In this document: positions 1 through 11,631 of the stretch, piece after piece
How positions within the stretch are numbered: the stretch's first letter is position 1
Layout of the letters: each line of letters starts with the position of its first letter
NCBI GenBank assembly: GCA_011800155.1
Contig: CM022370.1
Span: 2,480,001 to 2,544,000 of the forward strand
Length of the DNA stretch: 64,000 bases
Source of the DNA: Flammulina velutipes
Taxonomy: Eukaryota > Basidiomycota > Agaricomycetes > Agaricales > Physalacriaceae
Direction: 5' to 3'
Translations under genes and position numbers: made by a program
The notes under the pieces: generated by a model
What the model saw: the letters and a program-made list of their open reading frames with translations, nothing else
Told to the model about the DNA's origin: nothing
Databases searched by the model: none

Positions 1-732
1 GACCAACTGAACGAATTCTTGCGCTCTTTCTGGCAACGCCAAATCGATTCTGCAGAGCAGGAAACACCTGACCTAAGACACCCCGCCCTTCCCCTTGCCA
101 GAATCAAGAAAGTGATGAAGAACGATCCAGACATTAAAGTGTGTGTTTCCTTCTTGTCCGGTGGCGTAATTTCTGAAGATGCTAGTGTCTATCGATAAGA
201 TGATTGCTGCTGATGGTGCGGTGTTTATTTTTACTTTGCGAAACGCGCAAACGTGACCAATGTCATGTAGCACCCATCTTGTTTTGCAAAGCCTGCGAAA
301 GTAGGTCATCCCCTCGTCTCAAAGCCAATCAATAACACGTTCTATATAGTCTTCATCGCAGAAATAACAGCTCGAGCATTCATTATCGCCGATTCGAACA
401 AACGGCGCACACTGTCTCGGTCAGACATTGCGAAAGCGTTGAGCAAGACCGACCAGTTTGACTTTCTGATCGACATTGTGCCCCGGGAAGAACTTCCCTT
501 CCCTACTGGACGTGCTGCTGTACAATCCAGCACTGTCAAACGACCTGTGGCGTCAGGTTCAGCCGCCATTGCCATCAAGGAGGAGCAGGTAATTTTAAGC
601 GTTGAACCATCCCCGAATGTACTGAGAATTTGGCAGGCTCCGTTGCCCCTTCCCGCAGGAGAAGAACGTAGTCCTATGGCGAGTGCTAGCCGTCCCAGTG
701 TGTACGACGAGGTAGAGTATAATTACATGTAA
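1..732 (+). CDS. HAP5: CCAAT-binding factor subunit HAP5 / NF-YC (5' partial)
   Basis: Histone-fold subunit of the CCAAT-binding complex; with HAP3/NF-YB it forms the dimer that recruits HAP2 and binds CCAAT promoters in the nucleus. The start lies outside the window. Exons read as 1-138, 200-215, 271-300, 350-588 and 637-732. The first holds LPLARIKKVMKNDPDIK, followed after splicing by MIAADAPILFCKACE, then SNKRRTLSRSDIAKALSKTD and FDFLIDIVPREE; these are the diagnostic NF-YC histone-fold blocks in the right order. The C-terminal tail ends in an acidic/Tyr stretch. The last intron (589-636, 48 nt) is a multiple of three without a stop, so retaining it would insert 16 residues and keep the frame. 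Family assignment is firm; only the N-terminus is unknown. Confidence 0.95.
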
Positions 733-942
733 TCCGTATCTGGCTGATTCCACCCGAGACGGTACTGAGGTAGAATAGATAGATACATATACCCGTTAGC
801 GAGTTCGTCGTTCTCTTATATTAAATCAAACGCACTTTATCCGCAGTGCGCTAATCGCACAGCCTGTCTTAGCTCGGTCTTAGCCAAATGCGCATTGCGT
901 CATCTCAACTGCTTGTCTTCTTTCCACCATCTGCCCGCCACA

Positions 943-3298
943 ATGGACGCCTTTCGTCTTCAAAAGAAATATCCTGAAGTGTCCCGCGAGGACATGTTTG
1001 ACCTCGTTAACCGCTTCAAGTACGTTCATCGACCAGCTTCTTTCGCACCTCTCTGAGCGAAGCACATCTAGCGCGATTACCACCGATTCTCCAGGAAGAG
1101 TAGACAAGACCGCTGTCTTGCAGGCTATACAAAAGAGTGGAGAATCGTATGATCAGGCGCGAGAGACTCTCAAGCACGTCAGCGTCGATGCCAGTGGCAA
1201 AGTCGAGCTCGAGGACTGGGTCGAGGTAACTACGGCGTATACTCGATGAACTGCGCTCACAGCATTACAGCTCAACGTAAAACTGCGCACCCAAGCGGCA
1301 AGCGGGATGTCCACGAAGAAAGGCAAAGTCACCGTACAAGGATCCAATGCTAATGTCAGCCATACTCTCAACGAGGACGAACGGACTGAGTTCACGAACC
1401 ATATCAATACTGTATGGCGTCCTCCTCGCTAACATCCCTCCTCCTTTGACCATTGTCATTAGGTTCTCGAGACTGATCCAGATATCTCGGATCGCTTCCC
1501 CATTCCAACTAATACTATGCAACTCTTCGATGAATGCAAGGATGGCCTCATTCTCTGCAAGCTCATAAATGACTCGGTGCCCGATACTATCGATACACGA
1601 GTCCTTAACAAACCTACCGGCCGGAAACCCCTTAATGCGTTCCAAATGACTGAGAATAATAACATAGTCATCACGTCAGCGAAGGCCATTGGATGCTCTG
1701 TGGTTAACATTGGATCTTCTGATCTTGCAGAAGGACGCGAACATCTTATCCTTGGTCTCATTTGGCAAATCATCCGACGCGGCCTGTTGGCCCAGGTCGA
1801 TATCAAACTCCATCCCGAGTTATACAGGTTGTGCGAGGAGGGCGAAACGGTGGATGATCTCCTTCGGCTCACTCCCGACCAAATTCTTCTGCGTTGGTTC
1901 AACTTCCATCTGAAAGCAGCGGGGCATAACCGACGGTAAGTTATCTGCCCTCTTCCGGCTCCTCGTAGACTAACGAGCATTCAGAGTCAACAACTTCAGT
2001 CGTGATGTCAAAGACGGAGAGAATTATACCGTTCTACTCCATCAGCTCAAACCTGATCAATGCTCTTTGGATCCCCTGCGAACGTCAGACTTACGCGCGC
2101 GCGCAGAGCAGGTTCGTTCGATTGTATTTACGACGTGACCTTTCATCTCACCTGAAGTAGGTTCTCGACAACGCTGAACGAATCAACTGTCGCAAGTACC
2201 TGACGCCGTCCTCGCTGGTATCCGGGAACCCTCGTCTTAATTTGGCCTTTGTTGCCAATCTATTCAACACGCATCCTGGCCTCGAGCCTCTCACCGTAGA
2301 GGAAGCCAAGGACTACGGTGCCGTCGACGACTTTGATGCTGAGGGTGAACGTGAAGCGCGCGTATTCACTCTATGGCTCAATTCGTTGAATGTTGAGCCC
2401 GGTGTTTTCAACCTGTTCGAAAATCTCAAGGATGGACTTGTGATTCTGCAGGCCTTCGACAAAGTTAGTCCGGGATCTGTTGTCTGGCGCCGTGTCGCTA
2501 AGCCCAAGGAAGGTCGCGGTGCTAATCTCGGGGCCTACATTGCTGGAGGTGGAGACGACGAGGACGAAGACGTTGGGATTGCCCCCAACCCTATGAGCTT
2601 GTCCCGATTCAAGGCTGTTGAAAACACGAACTACGCCATCGAGCTTGCGAAGCAGAGCGGATTACACATGATCGGGATCCAGGGAGCGGACATTGTGGAT
2701 GGAAAGAAGACATTGGTGCTCGGACTGATATGGCAGCTCATGAGGTTTGTTCATTCCTTGATGCATCCTGTCTCAAACTGATGATTAGAACTCTAGGATG
2801 AGCATAACAAAGACGCTCACATCGCTATCCAAGTCGTCAGGCGGTCGTCCTCTGTCTGATACAGACATTTTGAAGTGGGCCAATACCACAGCTGCGGCTG
2901 CACAGCATCCAGTGTCCCCCACGCGCACTATTAGGTCGTTCAAAGATCCATCTATTACAACTGGGCTCTTCTTCCTCGACTTGCTAGATGGTCTTCGTCC
3001 TGGAATTGTGGACCCATCTCTGGCCATCGCTGTTGACGCAAATGGTGATTACGACGATAGGAGACAGAACGGTAAGCAGCCGGCTCGTTGTCCGTTTTCA
3101 TTTTCTCATAACAATTGCACAGCCAAACTGGCCATCTCGATTGCGCGTAAAATGAACGCATTAATCTTCCTGGTTCCGGAAGACATTGTGGACATTCGTC
3201 CGCGCCTGGTGAGTGACAATGGAGACTCTGGGATGCCCTGCTGACCACCTGCCCAGATTATGACCTTTGTAGGAAGCTTGATGAGCATCGCTAACTAG
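943..3298 (+). CDS. SAC6: Fimbrin / plastin, actin-bundling protein (SAC6 type)
   Basis: Cross-links actin filaments in endocytic patches and cables. The start at 943 opens MDAFRLQKKYPEVSREDMFD, followed by a degenerate EF-hand-like region ending GKVELEDW. Four calponin-homology domains follow: CH1 with LFDECKDGLILCKLIND and GLIWQIIRRGLL (about 1480-1800), CH2 with LRWFNFHLKAAG and DVKDGENYTVLLHQL (about 1880-2150), CH3 with FTLWLNSLNVEPGVFNLFENL and GLIWQLMR (about 2360-2750), and CH4 with ILKWANTT and FFLDLLDGLRPGIVD (about 2860-3200). The end reads IMTFVGSLMSIAN then TAG, typical of the family. Around seven short introns interrupt it. Size is near the usual 640 residues. A 210 bp gap separates it from HAP5, which points the same way. 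Confidence 0.94.
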
Positions 3299-3514
3299 TA
3301 ATGTGGCCAGTGAAACTGTAGGGTGTAGCCATTGTAGTGTACTTATTTGTTTACCTTGTATGGAATGCCATTGTTGAACTCTCACGGTTAAGACTCCGCC
3401 CACAGACGTCCTCGTTTGGACCATCACCATCGGCTTTGCCTCTGCGCCCTATACGGCCCATTTAACCACTCAACGCCGCGGAGACCAACCTCAACGAGCC
3501 CATTCCTCACTCTA

Positions 3515-4036
3515 ATGTCGTCCCCGGAGGATCTCTCAATGTCGAACCTCTCCCTCCATTCCGACTCTGAGGATTGGGATCGTTCCATGTCCGTCGACGA
3601 ATCACCCGCTGAGCCACCAGCAGCGAAGACACCTAGAAATTCTGTCGCGTTTCCTGGAGATGGCGGCCAGCAGGACACGCCGAGAGGGAGCACGACGGGT
3701 GGGAAACGGTCGCTGAGTGAGCTTCTGCGGCTGCATGCAGAAGAGGGAACGCAGGTTTCGTTCACGCAGGAGGAGGCTAGTCGCGTTGCAGATGTTCTGG
3801 GCCAATGGGTGAGTCGCCCCTCCCTTCATTTTCTCTCGTCGTTGCTAACGCGTCCGTAGATTAACGCGAGTTCGTCTCCCTACGAGGCAGAAGATGACTT
3901 TTTCTCGCGGTCCCAGGACGACATGGACATCAAGTCGCGCAAAAGCCCGCTCGATGGCTCCGAGGGTCGGCCTCGAGGACGTAGCGAAAGTTCCAACACA
4001 ACAGGATCCCGGTCAACAAGCATGCAAAAGTCATAA
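3515..4036 (+). CDS. Small acidic/Ser-rich fungal protein of unknown function
   Basis: Two exons, 3515-3808 and 3860-4036, with a 51 nt intron (GTGAGT...CGTAG). The product is about 156 residues, rich in Ser, Asp and Glu, with no membrane segment or signal peptide. The central block KRSLSELLRLHAEEGTQVSF followed by EEASRVADVLGQWINASSSP looks like a short amphipathic helical module and is the most protein-like part; the flanks look disordered. The downstream exon contains DDFFSRSQDD and an Arg/Ser-rich tail. I chose the ATG at 3515; an in-frame ATG at 3416 would add 33 Pro/Arg-rich residues. I do not recognise a named domain. It may be a nuclear or regulatory adaptor, but nothing in the sequence shows that. 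Confidence 0.7.
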
Positions 4037-4815
4037 CCATCCCCCACATCATCTTCTTTAACTTATCATCTTCTCTTTCCATTGCTCTGCTTTAACATTT
4101 TCATCCTGTTATCCATCTGCATCCTCATCATCTTGCTTTGACGACATTTTACGACACATCTACGACTCGCTATGATACCATAATGTAGTACACGGAGGCT
4201 GTAATGGGTGCAACGACGCCAGAAATGAAGTATTATTATACGGGTTACCGCGTTGCTACTAACGACTAAGATAAAATGCATGTCCCAGTAGGTGCGAGCG
4301 CAGCAACGGCACTGGAGACATTTATCTAGGATTGTGCAATACATATTGATCATTGAAGACACGATGGGAGAGAAATGCAGCGCCCTCTCATCATCGCCGG
4401 TCTATTCTTGTGGGGCTAGTCATCCGGACACCATAGTGAGTGGCGCATCAGAAATGTTACTTATAATCTTACAAAAGACGGGAATTAGCGATGATCCAGC
4501 TGGGGGTGAAGAGATAGTAAGGTGAGTGAGAAGCGAAGCAAAAGTAGGATGCATGTCCTGTTCAGTGATGGCTGCAAAGAAAGTGGCGTAGACAATGGCA
4601 CTAGGTGCGATTCAAGCCCCTCTGCTGATTGGCTGTCCTTGCTTGTATTTATTCGAGGACGCTGCCTCACGGCGGGCTGCGAGATCATCGAAATGAGGCT
4701 GCTTTCGAGGTTGCTTTGAACTTTGAAGGTTGAAATTGGTGCCGTCGGCCGAGGATCTTAGAAAGGCGTGCCGTGCCGGAATGATCTTGCTTTAACACCA
4801 CCATCATCCTATCTA
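4037..4815. other. Intergenic spacer before TAM41
   Basis: About 780 bases with only short ORFs. The first part is the T/C-rich presumed 3' UTR of the preceding gene. The last 200 bases should hold the TAM41 promoter; a CCAAT box in reverse orientation (ATTGG) lies near 4627-4631. No RNA gene or repeat seen. Confidence 0.5.
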
Positions 4816-6079
4816 ATGCTCGCTATACGTCGCGTCTCCCGCCCTTCAAGTCGTCTGATTTGCTACCGCTGTTTAACGACAGAGAACATCCCTCTATCTA
4901 CCAGCAGTCATCCGCCGCTGCCACCTGGGCCACCACCGACGCAGCGAAAGCGTCCTGTGCGACTTCATCCGCATCCTCGACCAGCAGAGACTAGCGCGCG
5001 CAGACGTTTACCAGAATTACCGCCATCATTCGGTCGCAACCAGCTCTTGCCAGTCAGCAACTCGACACGCGCGCTTCTGGAAAGCATCGTCAAAGATTTT
5101 GATGCACCCATACGATACGCATTCGCTTATGGATCGGGCGTATTCGAACAGGATGGGCAATCTACAGAGGAAAAGCCGATGCTTGACTTTATGTTTGCAG
5201 TCACTCATGCCGACCATTTCCACTCGATAAACATGCATCAGTTTCCCTCCCATTACCCACTCCACACGCGTATGCTTGGGTCCGACTACGTTTCTCGTGT
5301 TCAGTCCGTCGCGCCCGGTGTCTGGTTCAACGCCTACATTCCCTCTCACGGAGTCAACATCAAATACGGCGTAACGACTCTGGATAACTTGTGCTCGGAT
5401 TTGCTCAATTGGGACTCGCTGTATCTCGCAGGTCGGATGCACAAGCCTTTGCGCATTATCAAGGACGACGCACGGGTGCGCCTGAACCAGCAGGTCAATC
5501 TCTTCAGCGCCATCCGCGCCGCTCTCCTTACCCTACCCCAACAATTTTCCGAACGCGAGCTGTACGAGCGCATCGCCGGTATCTCGTACTCGGGCGATCC
5601 TCGGATGGTGTTGCCAGCAGAAAATAGGGGCAAAGTGGGGAATATAGTGCGCAAGCAGGAGGCTCAATTCAACGAGCTCTATAAGCGCTTGGTTGTGTCG
5701 CTCCCTGGTGTTCACTGGGGTCCTAACGGCATCGAGCAAGACATGAACCCTCTTACACGGGAAAAGCACCTTCGTAAGCTTCCCAAGCGGCTGCTCGATG
5801 GAGTCAAACGGAAACATACATTGGTGGAGGACAAGGACTGGAGTAATGTTGCTGGTGACGAGTCGTTGTCGCAGACATTGCAAGCCGGTCAGCCATATTC
5901 TTGGTCATCGTTGTCACCTGGGCTCATCTTTATTTTTAGAGATTCGCAGTATCGTTGGCTGGCCGGCGACGATTCAGACTGCAAAGGGCATTCTTAGCGC
6001 AGGACCTGTAAAGAGCATCAGGTATGGATCAGCTAAGGTTTTGAAATGGTGGAAGGGGAGCAACGTTGGGCAGAAGTAA
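4816..6079 (+). CDS. TAM41: Mitochondrial CDP-diacylglycerol synthase TAM41
   Basis: Converts phosphatidic acid and CTP to CDP-diacylglycerol on the matrix side of the inner membrane, the first step of cardiolipin synthesis. Two exons, 4816-5887 and 5940-6079, give 403 residues. The start MLAIRRVSRPSSRLICYRC is Arg/Ser-rich with few acids, fitting a mitochondrial presequence; a Pro-rich linker follows. The core has YAFAYGSGVFEQ (nucleotidyltransferase-like GSG), MLDFMFAV, HYPLHTRMLG and GVWFNAYIP, all typical of Tam41. The second exon restores the conserved end IVGWPATIQTAKGILSAGP and VLKWWKG; without the 52 nt intron the frame would end early at 5997. An upstream in-frame ATG at 4768 is less likely. 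It ends 74 bp from the convergent F-box gene. Confidence 0.95.
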
Positions 6080-6153
6080 AGCATATTGGGACTACTTATT
6101 CGCATATCGTATACATATAGACATCTAATATTCAGGTGCACTCGTTTCCTGAC

Positions 6154-8114
6154 TTACGAGCTAATGAGTATGTCTTCGTCCGACGAACCACTGTCATCGC
6201 TTTTATCGTCATCCGCCACAGATATCCCATGCTCCCTTCGCAATCTACGCATCTCTGCACGATTCCGTTTCCTCCTTGCTTTCAGCTCGTCGTGGTCATA
6301 TATCTCAGGCGTGCTCCTTGTCCAGCTGTACCCAAACACTTTGACCAGCCGTGCGATCTTCTTGGACTCCTTCAAGCCTGGCCAAATGGTGTAATACTCA
6401 CTTGACGTTAACAACTCAAGCTGACTGCCAAGCTGCTTCAACTTGCGGGCGACATCCTTGAGCCCGCTGAACGTCTCTGCTGGTATATTCTTTTCCTCTT
6501 CCGTCTGATCTCGTCCAACATATATCGCCATATTCGATACGTGGATGGCACGAAGGCGAGGAAATGTCCGCGGGTGTGTTTCCAGGAGGCGTAGGTATGT
6601 CTGGGTGAAAGCAATAGAGGTAGCTGAGGATGCGTCGATATATACTTCTGTGAGTGAAGGGAGTGCCGTGAGGACAGCTTTCCACCATCCTGTGGTTAGC
6701 GTTGCGTTGGGGAGGAGGACGTCCTGAACGTGGAGGGTAGTCACGTCGCGACCGATTGCCCAACAAAGACGTCTACAGACGTGGTTTCGCGGTTTGGCGT
6801 GTTGGAAGGCGAAAGAATAGGAGAAGACTGCTTTTGGGGAAGCGAAGAGGGCGAGGGCTGGTGGAAGATGGCGGGTATCGGTGTGGTCAAAGCCACCGAT
6901 TACGAGCTCGTTGTGGAAGTGGGTCTTCGTGTCCCATCTTATAACAAGCATCCGGATTGTATTGGCGGAGGGGTGGCGGTAGTGTGTTCTGAGTGGTGTG
7001 AAGAGCATGCGGGAGATGGGTTGTGCGGCGGTGCTCATGGTAGAGTCAATGAGATGTACATCTGTGTCGTGCGGAATGACTAGGGAGTCAAGGACTGCTG
7101 CACAGACAGAGCGTACGTGCTGTAAGCTCAGATAACGAAGCATGGGAAGATTGATGATGGGAAGCACGGTAGGGTCTTGTTCATTGGATGATGATGAAAC
7201 CCAACTTGAGAATACACAGAGCTGCAGGTTGGGGAGGTTGGAGAGCGCTGGGAAGAGGAGGGAAACGGGAAAGAGATCCATGTTGAGATGCCGGTTAGAC
7301 AGGCGCAGCTCTGTGAGCTGGGAGGGAAGTTGTGATAGAGTGCAGGCCACATCTGAAAGTTCGAGACGGCGAAGTGTGGGGATTTGTAGGACAATATCCG
7401 GCAGTGTGAAGAGCATGATGTCCGAACCACGCATGGCTGTTATGATCAGAGTTTCGAGGCTCGGAAGAGCGTGCTGCGTCAATGCGTCAATTACGATGGT
7501 GATCGAGTTGGAGGGCATTCTGTTTAGGCAGATGCTTTGGACGCGAGGCGCGATCTCCGCGATAGGGAGCATGTCCCACTCATATGCATTGGTAGGGCTG
7601 TTATCAGTGTGCATAAGAGACAGGGGGCATTCTTTTGAGCGTTTTATCTGGACCGGGATGTGTCTGTAGCTAAAGACATTGTTGGTGCGGATGTAACTCC
7701 AGAGATGAGCATCGTGAATGACCAGATTATACCATCTGCGACACACGCGCAGTATCTTTGTCCATCGGAGAGTGTACCGAGCGTCGTCCTCAGCCCAGTA
7801 AAAGCGGAATATGATGGACAGAACGCCGTCTGGGAGACTGTAGATTGCAGTCGCGTTATTGCGACGTATTTTTACAGCAGTTATTATTCTGGACAAGTCA
7901 CTGATGAGCGCGTCGATTTGAGCGGGAGAGCTGCTGCTGAGCCGGTCATCGCGCAGAGGCGGAAAGTGTGGTTTTAGCGCAGCAAGGATCTCTTCCAGCG
8001 AGCTGAATGCGAGTTAAATGGTGAACTTGGTATTGCGACGAGCTACCTTGTTGCATTCTTTCTGCGCGGCTCAGCTTCACGTAGAAATTGGAGAATGTTG
8101 CTGTCCATTTCCAT
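6154..8114 (-). CDS. F-box protein with leucine-rich-repeat-like C-terminal region
   Basis: Likely SCF ubiquitin-ligase substrate receptor. Two exons on the minus strand, 8114-8047 and 8002-6154, give 638 residues. The first exon encodes MEMDSNILQFLREAEPRRK; the second continues as SSLEEILAALKPHFPPLR and reaches the F-box, IYSLPDGVLSIIFRFYW...LRVCRRWYNLVIHDAHLWSYI. The rest is a long region with irregular Leu-rich repeats (LSDVACTLSQLPSQLTELRL and similar), the usual architecture of agaric F-box proteins. The tail is basic, then acidic Ser/Asp-rich. Its start is only 56 bp from the start of HRD1 on the other strand. The substrate cannot be inferred. Confidence 0.88.
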
Positions 8115-8170
8115 GATGCATTCGGCATCCGGCCCGCCGGACACGTCGCATCTCTTTCCCCACCACGACC
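8115..8170. promoter_or_regulatory. 56 bp divergent start-to-start region (F-box / HRD1)
   Basis: The two start codons are separated by only 56 bases, so the core promoters must overlap each other or lie inside the opposite gene's 5' end. The segment is C-rich on the + strand (CCGGCCCGCCGG and pyrimidine tracts) and has no TATA box. Confidence 0.6.
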
Positions 8171-10772
8171 ATGCCGCTCAATCCTTTGCTGCGCCAGGGA
8201 ACGAGGGCAGTCACAAACTCTCTTACTTCTCATCGCCTGTTGCTCTATGGTGCCGTGTCCACCATTGCCGTGTGTGCCGCCGTGGCCAACGCGCTTAGAA
8301 ACTACACGAACTTCTACTCCGTCGCCATATATCTCTCCAGGAGCAGTAGCAGCGTCCTTATTTTCGCGAATTTCGGATTCATTCTCGCCCTTCTCTTTGG
8401 CCATATCGTTCAGAGGATCTTCTTTGGACCTCTGAGAGCAAACGAAGTCGAAGTAAGCATTATTACATCCCCCATCCGCGCCATGCTTATACATTCCAGC
8501 GCCTCTATGACAGACTCTGGATATTCGTCACGGAATCATTACTGGCATTCACCATCTTCAGAGATGAATTTGACGCCCCGTTCGCGCTCATGTTTGGATC
8601 GCTGCTCTTCATCAAGTCCTTCCACTGGCTTGCAAGTGATCGAATAGAATGGGTACGTACTCTTAGACACGGAAGACTCCTCATTTAACTCCTCCTAGAT
8701 GGATCAACAACCGTATCCTGGTCCTTCAGTGCTATTCCACGTCCGCATGTCCACACTGTTCCTCATCCTGTGGCTAGCAGACCTCTCAATGCTCCTCTTT
8801 GCCGTCGAGAATACGCTTACTTACGGTGTCGGCGGTATGGTTCTCTTTGCATGTGAAGTACGCCACATCCTTCCGCTCAAAATCACGCTCACACTGTCGT
8901 TAGTACGGTATCCTTCTCGCAACAGCCGCAAACATCATCGCCAAATATGCCCTCTCATGCTACGACTTCCACCGAGCGGGCACTCGTGGAGGTGAAAATG
9001 CGCCGCCATGGGAGCAAAAGAGTATCTGGACGTTCTACTTTGAGTTGGTCACAGGTGCGCCTCCTCCCACGCAGAAGCATCGTATTTAACCTACTTCACA
9101 GATTTTAGCAAATTGACGACATATCTTTGCTTCTTTACTATTATTCTCACGTTCTATGGCCTGCCTTTGAACATCGTTCGCGACATATACTTTACGGCCA
9201 GGTCGTTCGTCACCAGACTCAAAGCCCTGCGCCGCTATCAGACTGCAACGAGGAACATGGATGAACGGTATCCTAACGCGACGCCCGAAGAGATGGCGGA
9301 GTCTGATCATACTTGCATCATTTGTCGCGAAGAGATGGTTCTCCCCACGCCTGATCAACCTACGGCTGAAGGACCGAATACTACCCCAAAGAAACTACCT
9401 TGCGGGCATATCTTTCATTTCCACTGCCTCAGATCTTGGCTGGAACGTCAACAGAGCTGTCCTACATGGTGAGTTTCTTTTGCATTTCTGTCACAGGGTT
9501 TCTTACCTCTTCGATAGTCGGCGTACCGTCCTGGAAACTACACCTCCCGATCGAGCTGTGGCTGCTCCTCGACAACCAGCTCAAGCTGCTCCTCCTGCCC
9601 CAGCTGGTACCCCTGCACCCAATGCACATCCTCCTCCAGGCGCTCAGAACGCCAACGCTGGCCACGGGAACGCAAATAACGCGCCTATGGATCTTATTCG
9701 TCGATTGGTGAACAATAACAACAATAACCAACTTCAGAACAGAGGCAACGGTGCTAATGGCGCTCTCAATGTCATCATTCAATATGATATCCATAATTAC
9801 GGGCCCGGAGGTCGACCCGAGCCCCGTGTTGCAGCAACATCTCATGCACCATTGCGGAGACCTCAACAGTTTACTGGCTTCCAGGGACCGGGCGGAGTTT
9901 GGCAACCGTGGAATATCGATGGCGTTGAGATTCCGAACCAGGAGGCGGGGACGGGAGTGGCAGACACTCCAGCGGCGCCAACTTCTCAACCGACGCCAAC
10001 CACCCCATTAGAGACCGCTCCCGAGACCGCCCCCGAGAGTCCACCTGCAGCTCCAGAGACGACTGTGACTTCTCCAGATCTGACTGATACGCAGCCGGAA
10101 ACCGTTCCAAGCGCCAGGGAAGCAGCAGCACAGGCGGCTCTTCGTCGCTTAAACTCCTCCTCGTCGTCGTCATCAAACTCTGGAGCTGAAAGCAGTGGGC
10201 AGCCAACCCCATCTACTTCAACACCGCCACCGTCAATCGAAGCCTCATCCTCCTCGATTCCTTCCACCTCTAGTAATGGCGATGTTTCAACCCCACATAC
10301 GAATACCCCAACAGTCCCTGTGTCTACGCCAATACCGGGAGGGATCAAGCTCCCGTCCCTCATACCACTAGACCTGAACCCCAATCTATCACGGCGAGAT
10401 TTGCCTCGTAACCCACCTCGCGTCCAACGTCAGCGTCCGGCGCCTAGCCTTTCGCAGCTTCCGCCTGTGACGACGCCCGAGCAATTGGCGATGATGGACC
10501 GGGTAACAAGGGAGGCTATCGACGAAAGGCTGCGTGTATTGGAGGGTGTGTCGGGGGCAGTGTATCGGTGCATTGACGAGCTTATGAAAATGAGGAGTAC
10601 GTTACCTGCGCCTACCGCGGCGCCTGTTGCAGCTCCAGCTCAGCACGTAGCGGAGGGTTCGAGCAGTTCGGCTGCACCGATTCCGACGCCTACGGTAGCT
10701 GAGCAGATTGTAGAGCCGGAAGCAGGTCAGCCTGCCGTTGAGGATGAGAGGCAGGAGCAGGAAGTAGTATAA
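8171..10772 (+). CDS. HRD1: ER-associated degradation E3 ubiquitin ligase HRD1
   Basis: Membrane-embedded RING-H2 ligase that retrotranslocates and ubiquitinates misfolded ER proteins. Exons 8171-8452, 8500-8652, 8699-8857, 8904-9054, 9102-9468 and 9518-10772 join in frame to 788 residues. The first 300 residues form several membrane helices (LLLYGAVSTIAVCAAV, VLIFANFGFILALLFGHI, TLFLILWLADLSMLLFAV, LCFFTIILTFYGLPLNIVRD). The RING-H2 begins CIICREEM and continues CGHIFHFHCLRSWLERQQ, with its last Cys codon split across the fifth intron (TG|T, giving CPTCRR). The 420-residue C-terminal tail is low complexity: Asn-rich, then Pro/Thr/Ser-rich, with polySer near 10160, and a short helical block (LAMMDRVTREAIDERLRVLE). 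It is longer than yeast Hrd1. Confidence 0.95.
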
Positions 10773-10805
10773 TAACATTACAACAGTGCATCTTAGCTAC
10801 GAAAA

Positions 10806-11501
10806 TCACACGTGTATCACCTTGCTTGTCGACTTTGTCGAGTAAACCAGGAGGGGGCGACAGCTTATCCGACACATCACCATGAGACTTAGACTGTCTG
10901 TAAATCGAGGAAAACTTACAAAATGAATGCGCCACTCGCGGCGCTGCTGGTCTTTGGCCGCTGGCGATATGAGCGACCTGTAAAGGTTGTACGGGGCAGA
11001 GAGTCGTAGCATCAAGCTTAAGCTCTGCAAGACAATTGATCATGAAACTGGCTATGAGATGCGGAAGTATCCATCCTTACCTTATCGTAGGCTGTGTTGT
11101 CAGACGCAAACATGTGGCGCATAGTCAATTTCAAACAACACCGGATTATCGGTCCGGATCGTATGGGGATCATCCAATTTGATCAACTCTAAATACCTTT
11201 CTTCTGCGCCTATTTTGCACTGGCCTGCAAGTCTCATCGAACGCGAAAGCCAGGTTGTTCCTGCATATTCATTTATGGTGTCGCTTAGATTCAGATGCCT
11301 GAGCTTGCAGGAATGTGATGATCCACAGCGTACTTTCGATAACTCACTAGATTCCACAAATGCGGCGGCGTTCTTAAGCTGTGCAACGAGTTGAAATGGA
11401 AATCCATATGAAACTTTGCCTTGTGCTCTTCCTTTTTGACTACTGGTCATTTGTATGGGTGCTTCGTGCTCATTTGCATAACAACAGCTATCTCGACTCA
11501 C
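10806..11501 (-). CDS. Doubtful minus-strand hypothetical gene
   Basis: Two ORFs could be parts of one spliced gene. The upstream one (11501-11100) contains FPFQLVAQLKNAAAFVES and ERYLELIKLDDPHTIRTDN, which read like protein; the downstream one (11030-10806) contains APYNLYRSLI. A frame-consistent splice between them is possible (donor near 11066, acceptor near 11031), but I could not confirm reading-frame continuity or a convincing stop. No domain recognised. It could equally be antisense noise or a decayed gene. Confidence 0.25.
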
Positions 11502-11543
11502 AAGATGACTCGCCCACTAGCGCTCATGGCTTCGTTTTCTTGC

Positions 11544-11551
11544 TATAAAAG
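11544..11551 (+). promoter_or_regulatory. TATA box (TATAAAAG) of the secreted-protein gene
   Basis: TATAAAAG lies 88 bp before the start codon at 11632 and is followed by a pyrimidine-rich stretch around 11590-11625, a common layout for strongly or inducibly expressed fungal genes. Confidence 0.6.
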
Positions 11552-11631
11552 ACAGGAAAGAAACATGAAAGCTCTTCAGTATTCTCTACTCTTCCAACTG
11601 TTCTTCGGTTCTTCCTTCCGATCCCTCTGCC

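Larger units (their letters stand above)
10773..11631. other. Spacer with weak minus-strand ORFs
   Basis: No gene I can name. On the minus strand there are two open stretches: 11501-11100 (133 codons from ATG) and 11030-10806 (74 codons), separated by a plausible intron whose donor GTAAGG lies near 11066 and acceptor TTGCAG near 11030. The second contains NLYRSLISPAAKDQQRREW, which recalls an LYR motif but is too short to call. The final 100 bases on the + strand are the promoter of the next gene. Confidence 0.4.

Noticed and set aside
6730..7083. Plus-strand ORFs of 100-175 codons inside the first F-box gene
   Set aside because: All are antisense to a single long coding exon with better codon statistics.
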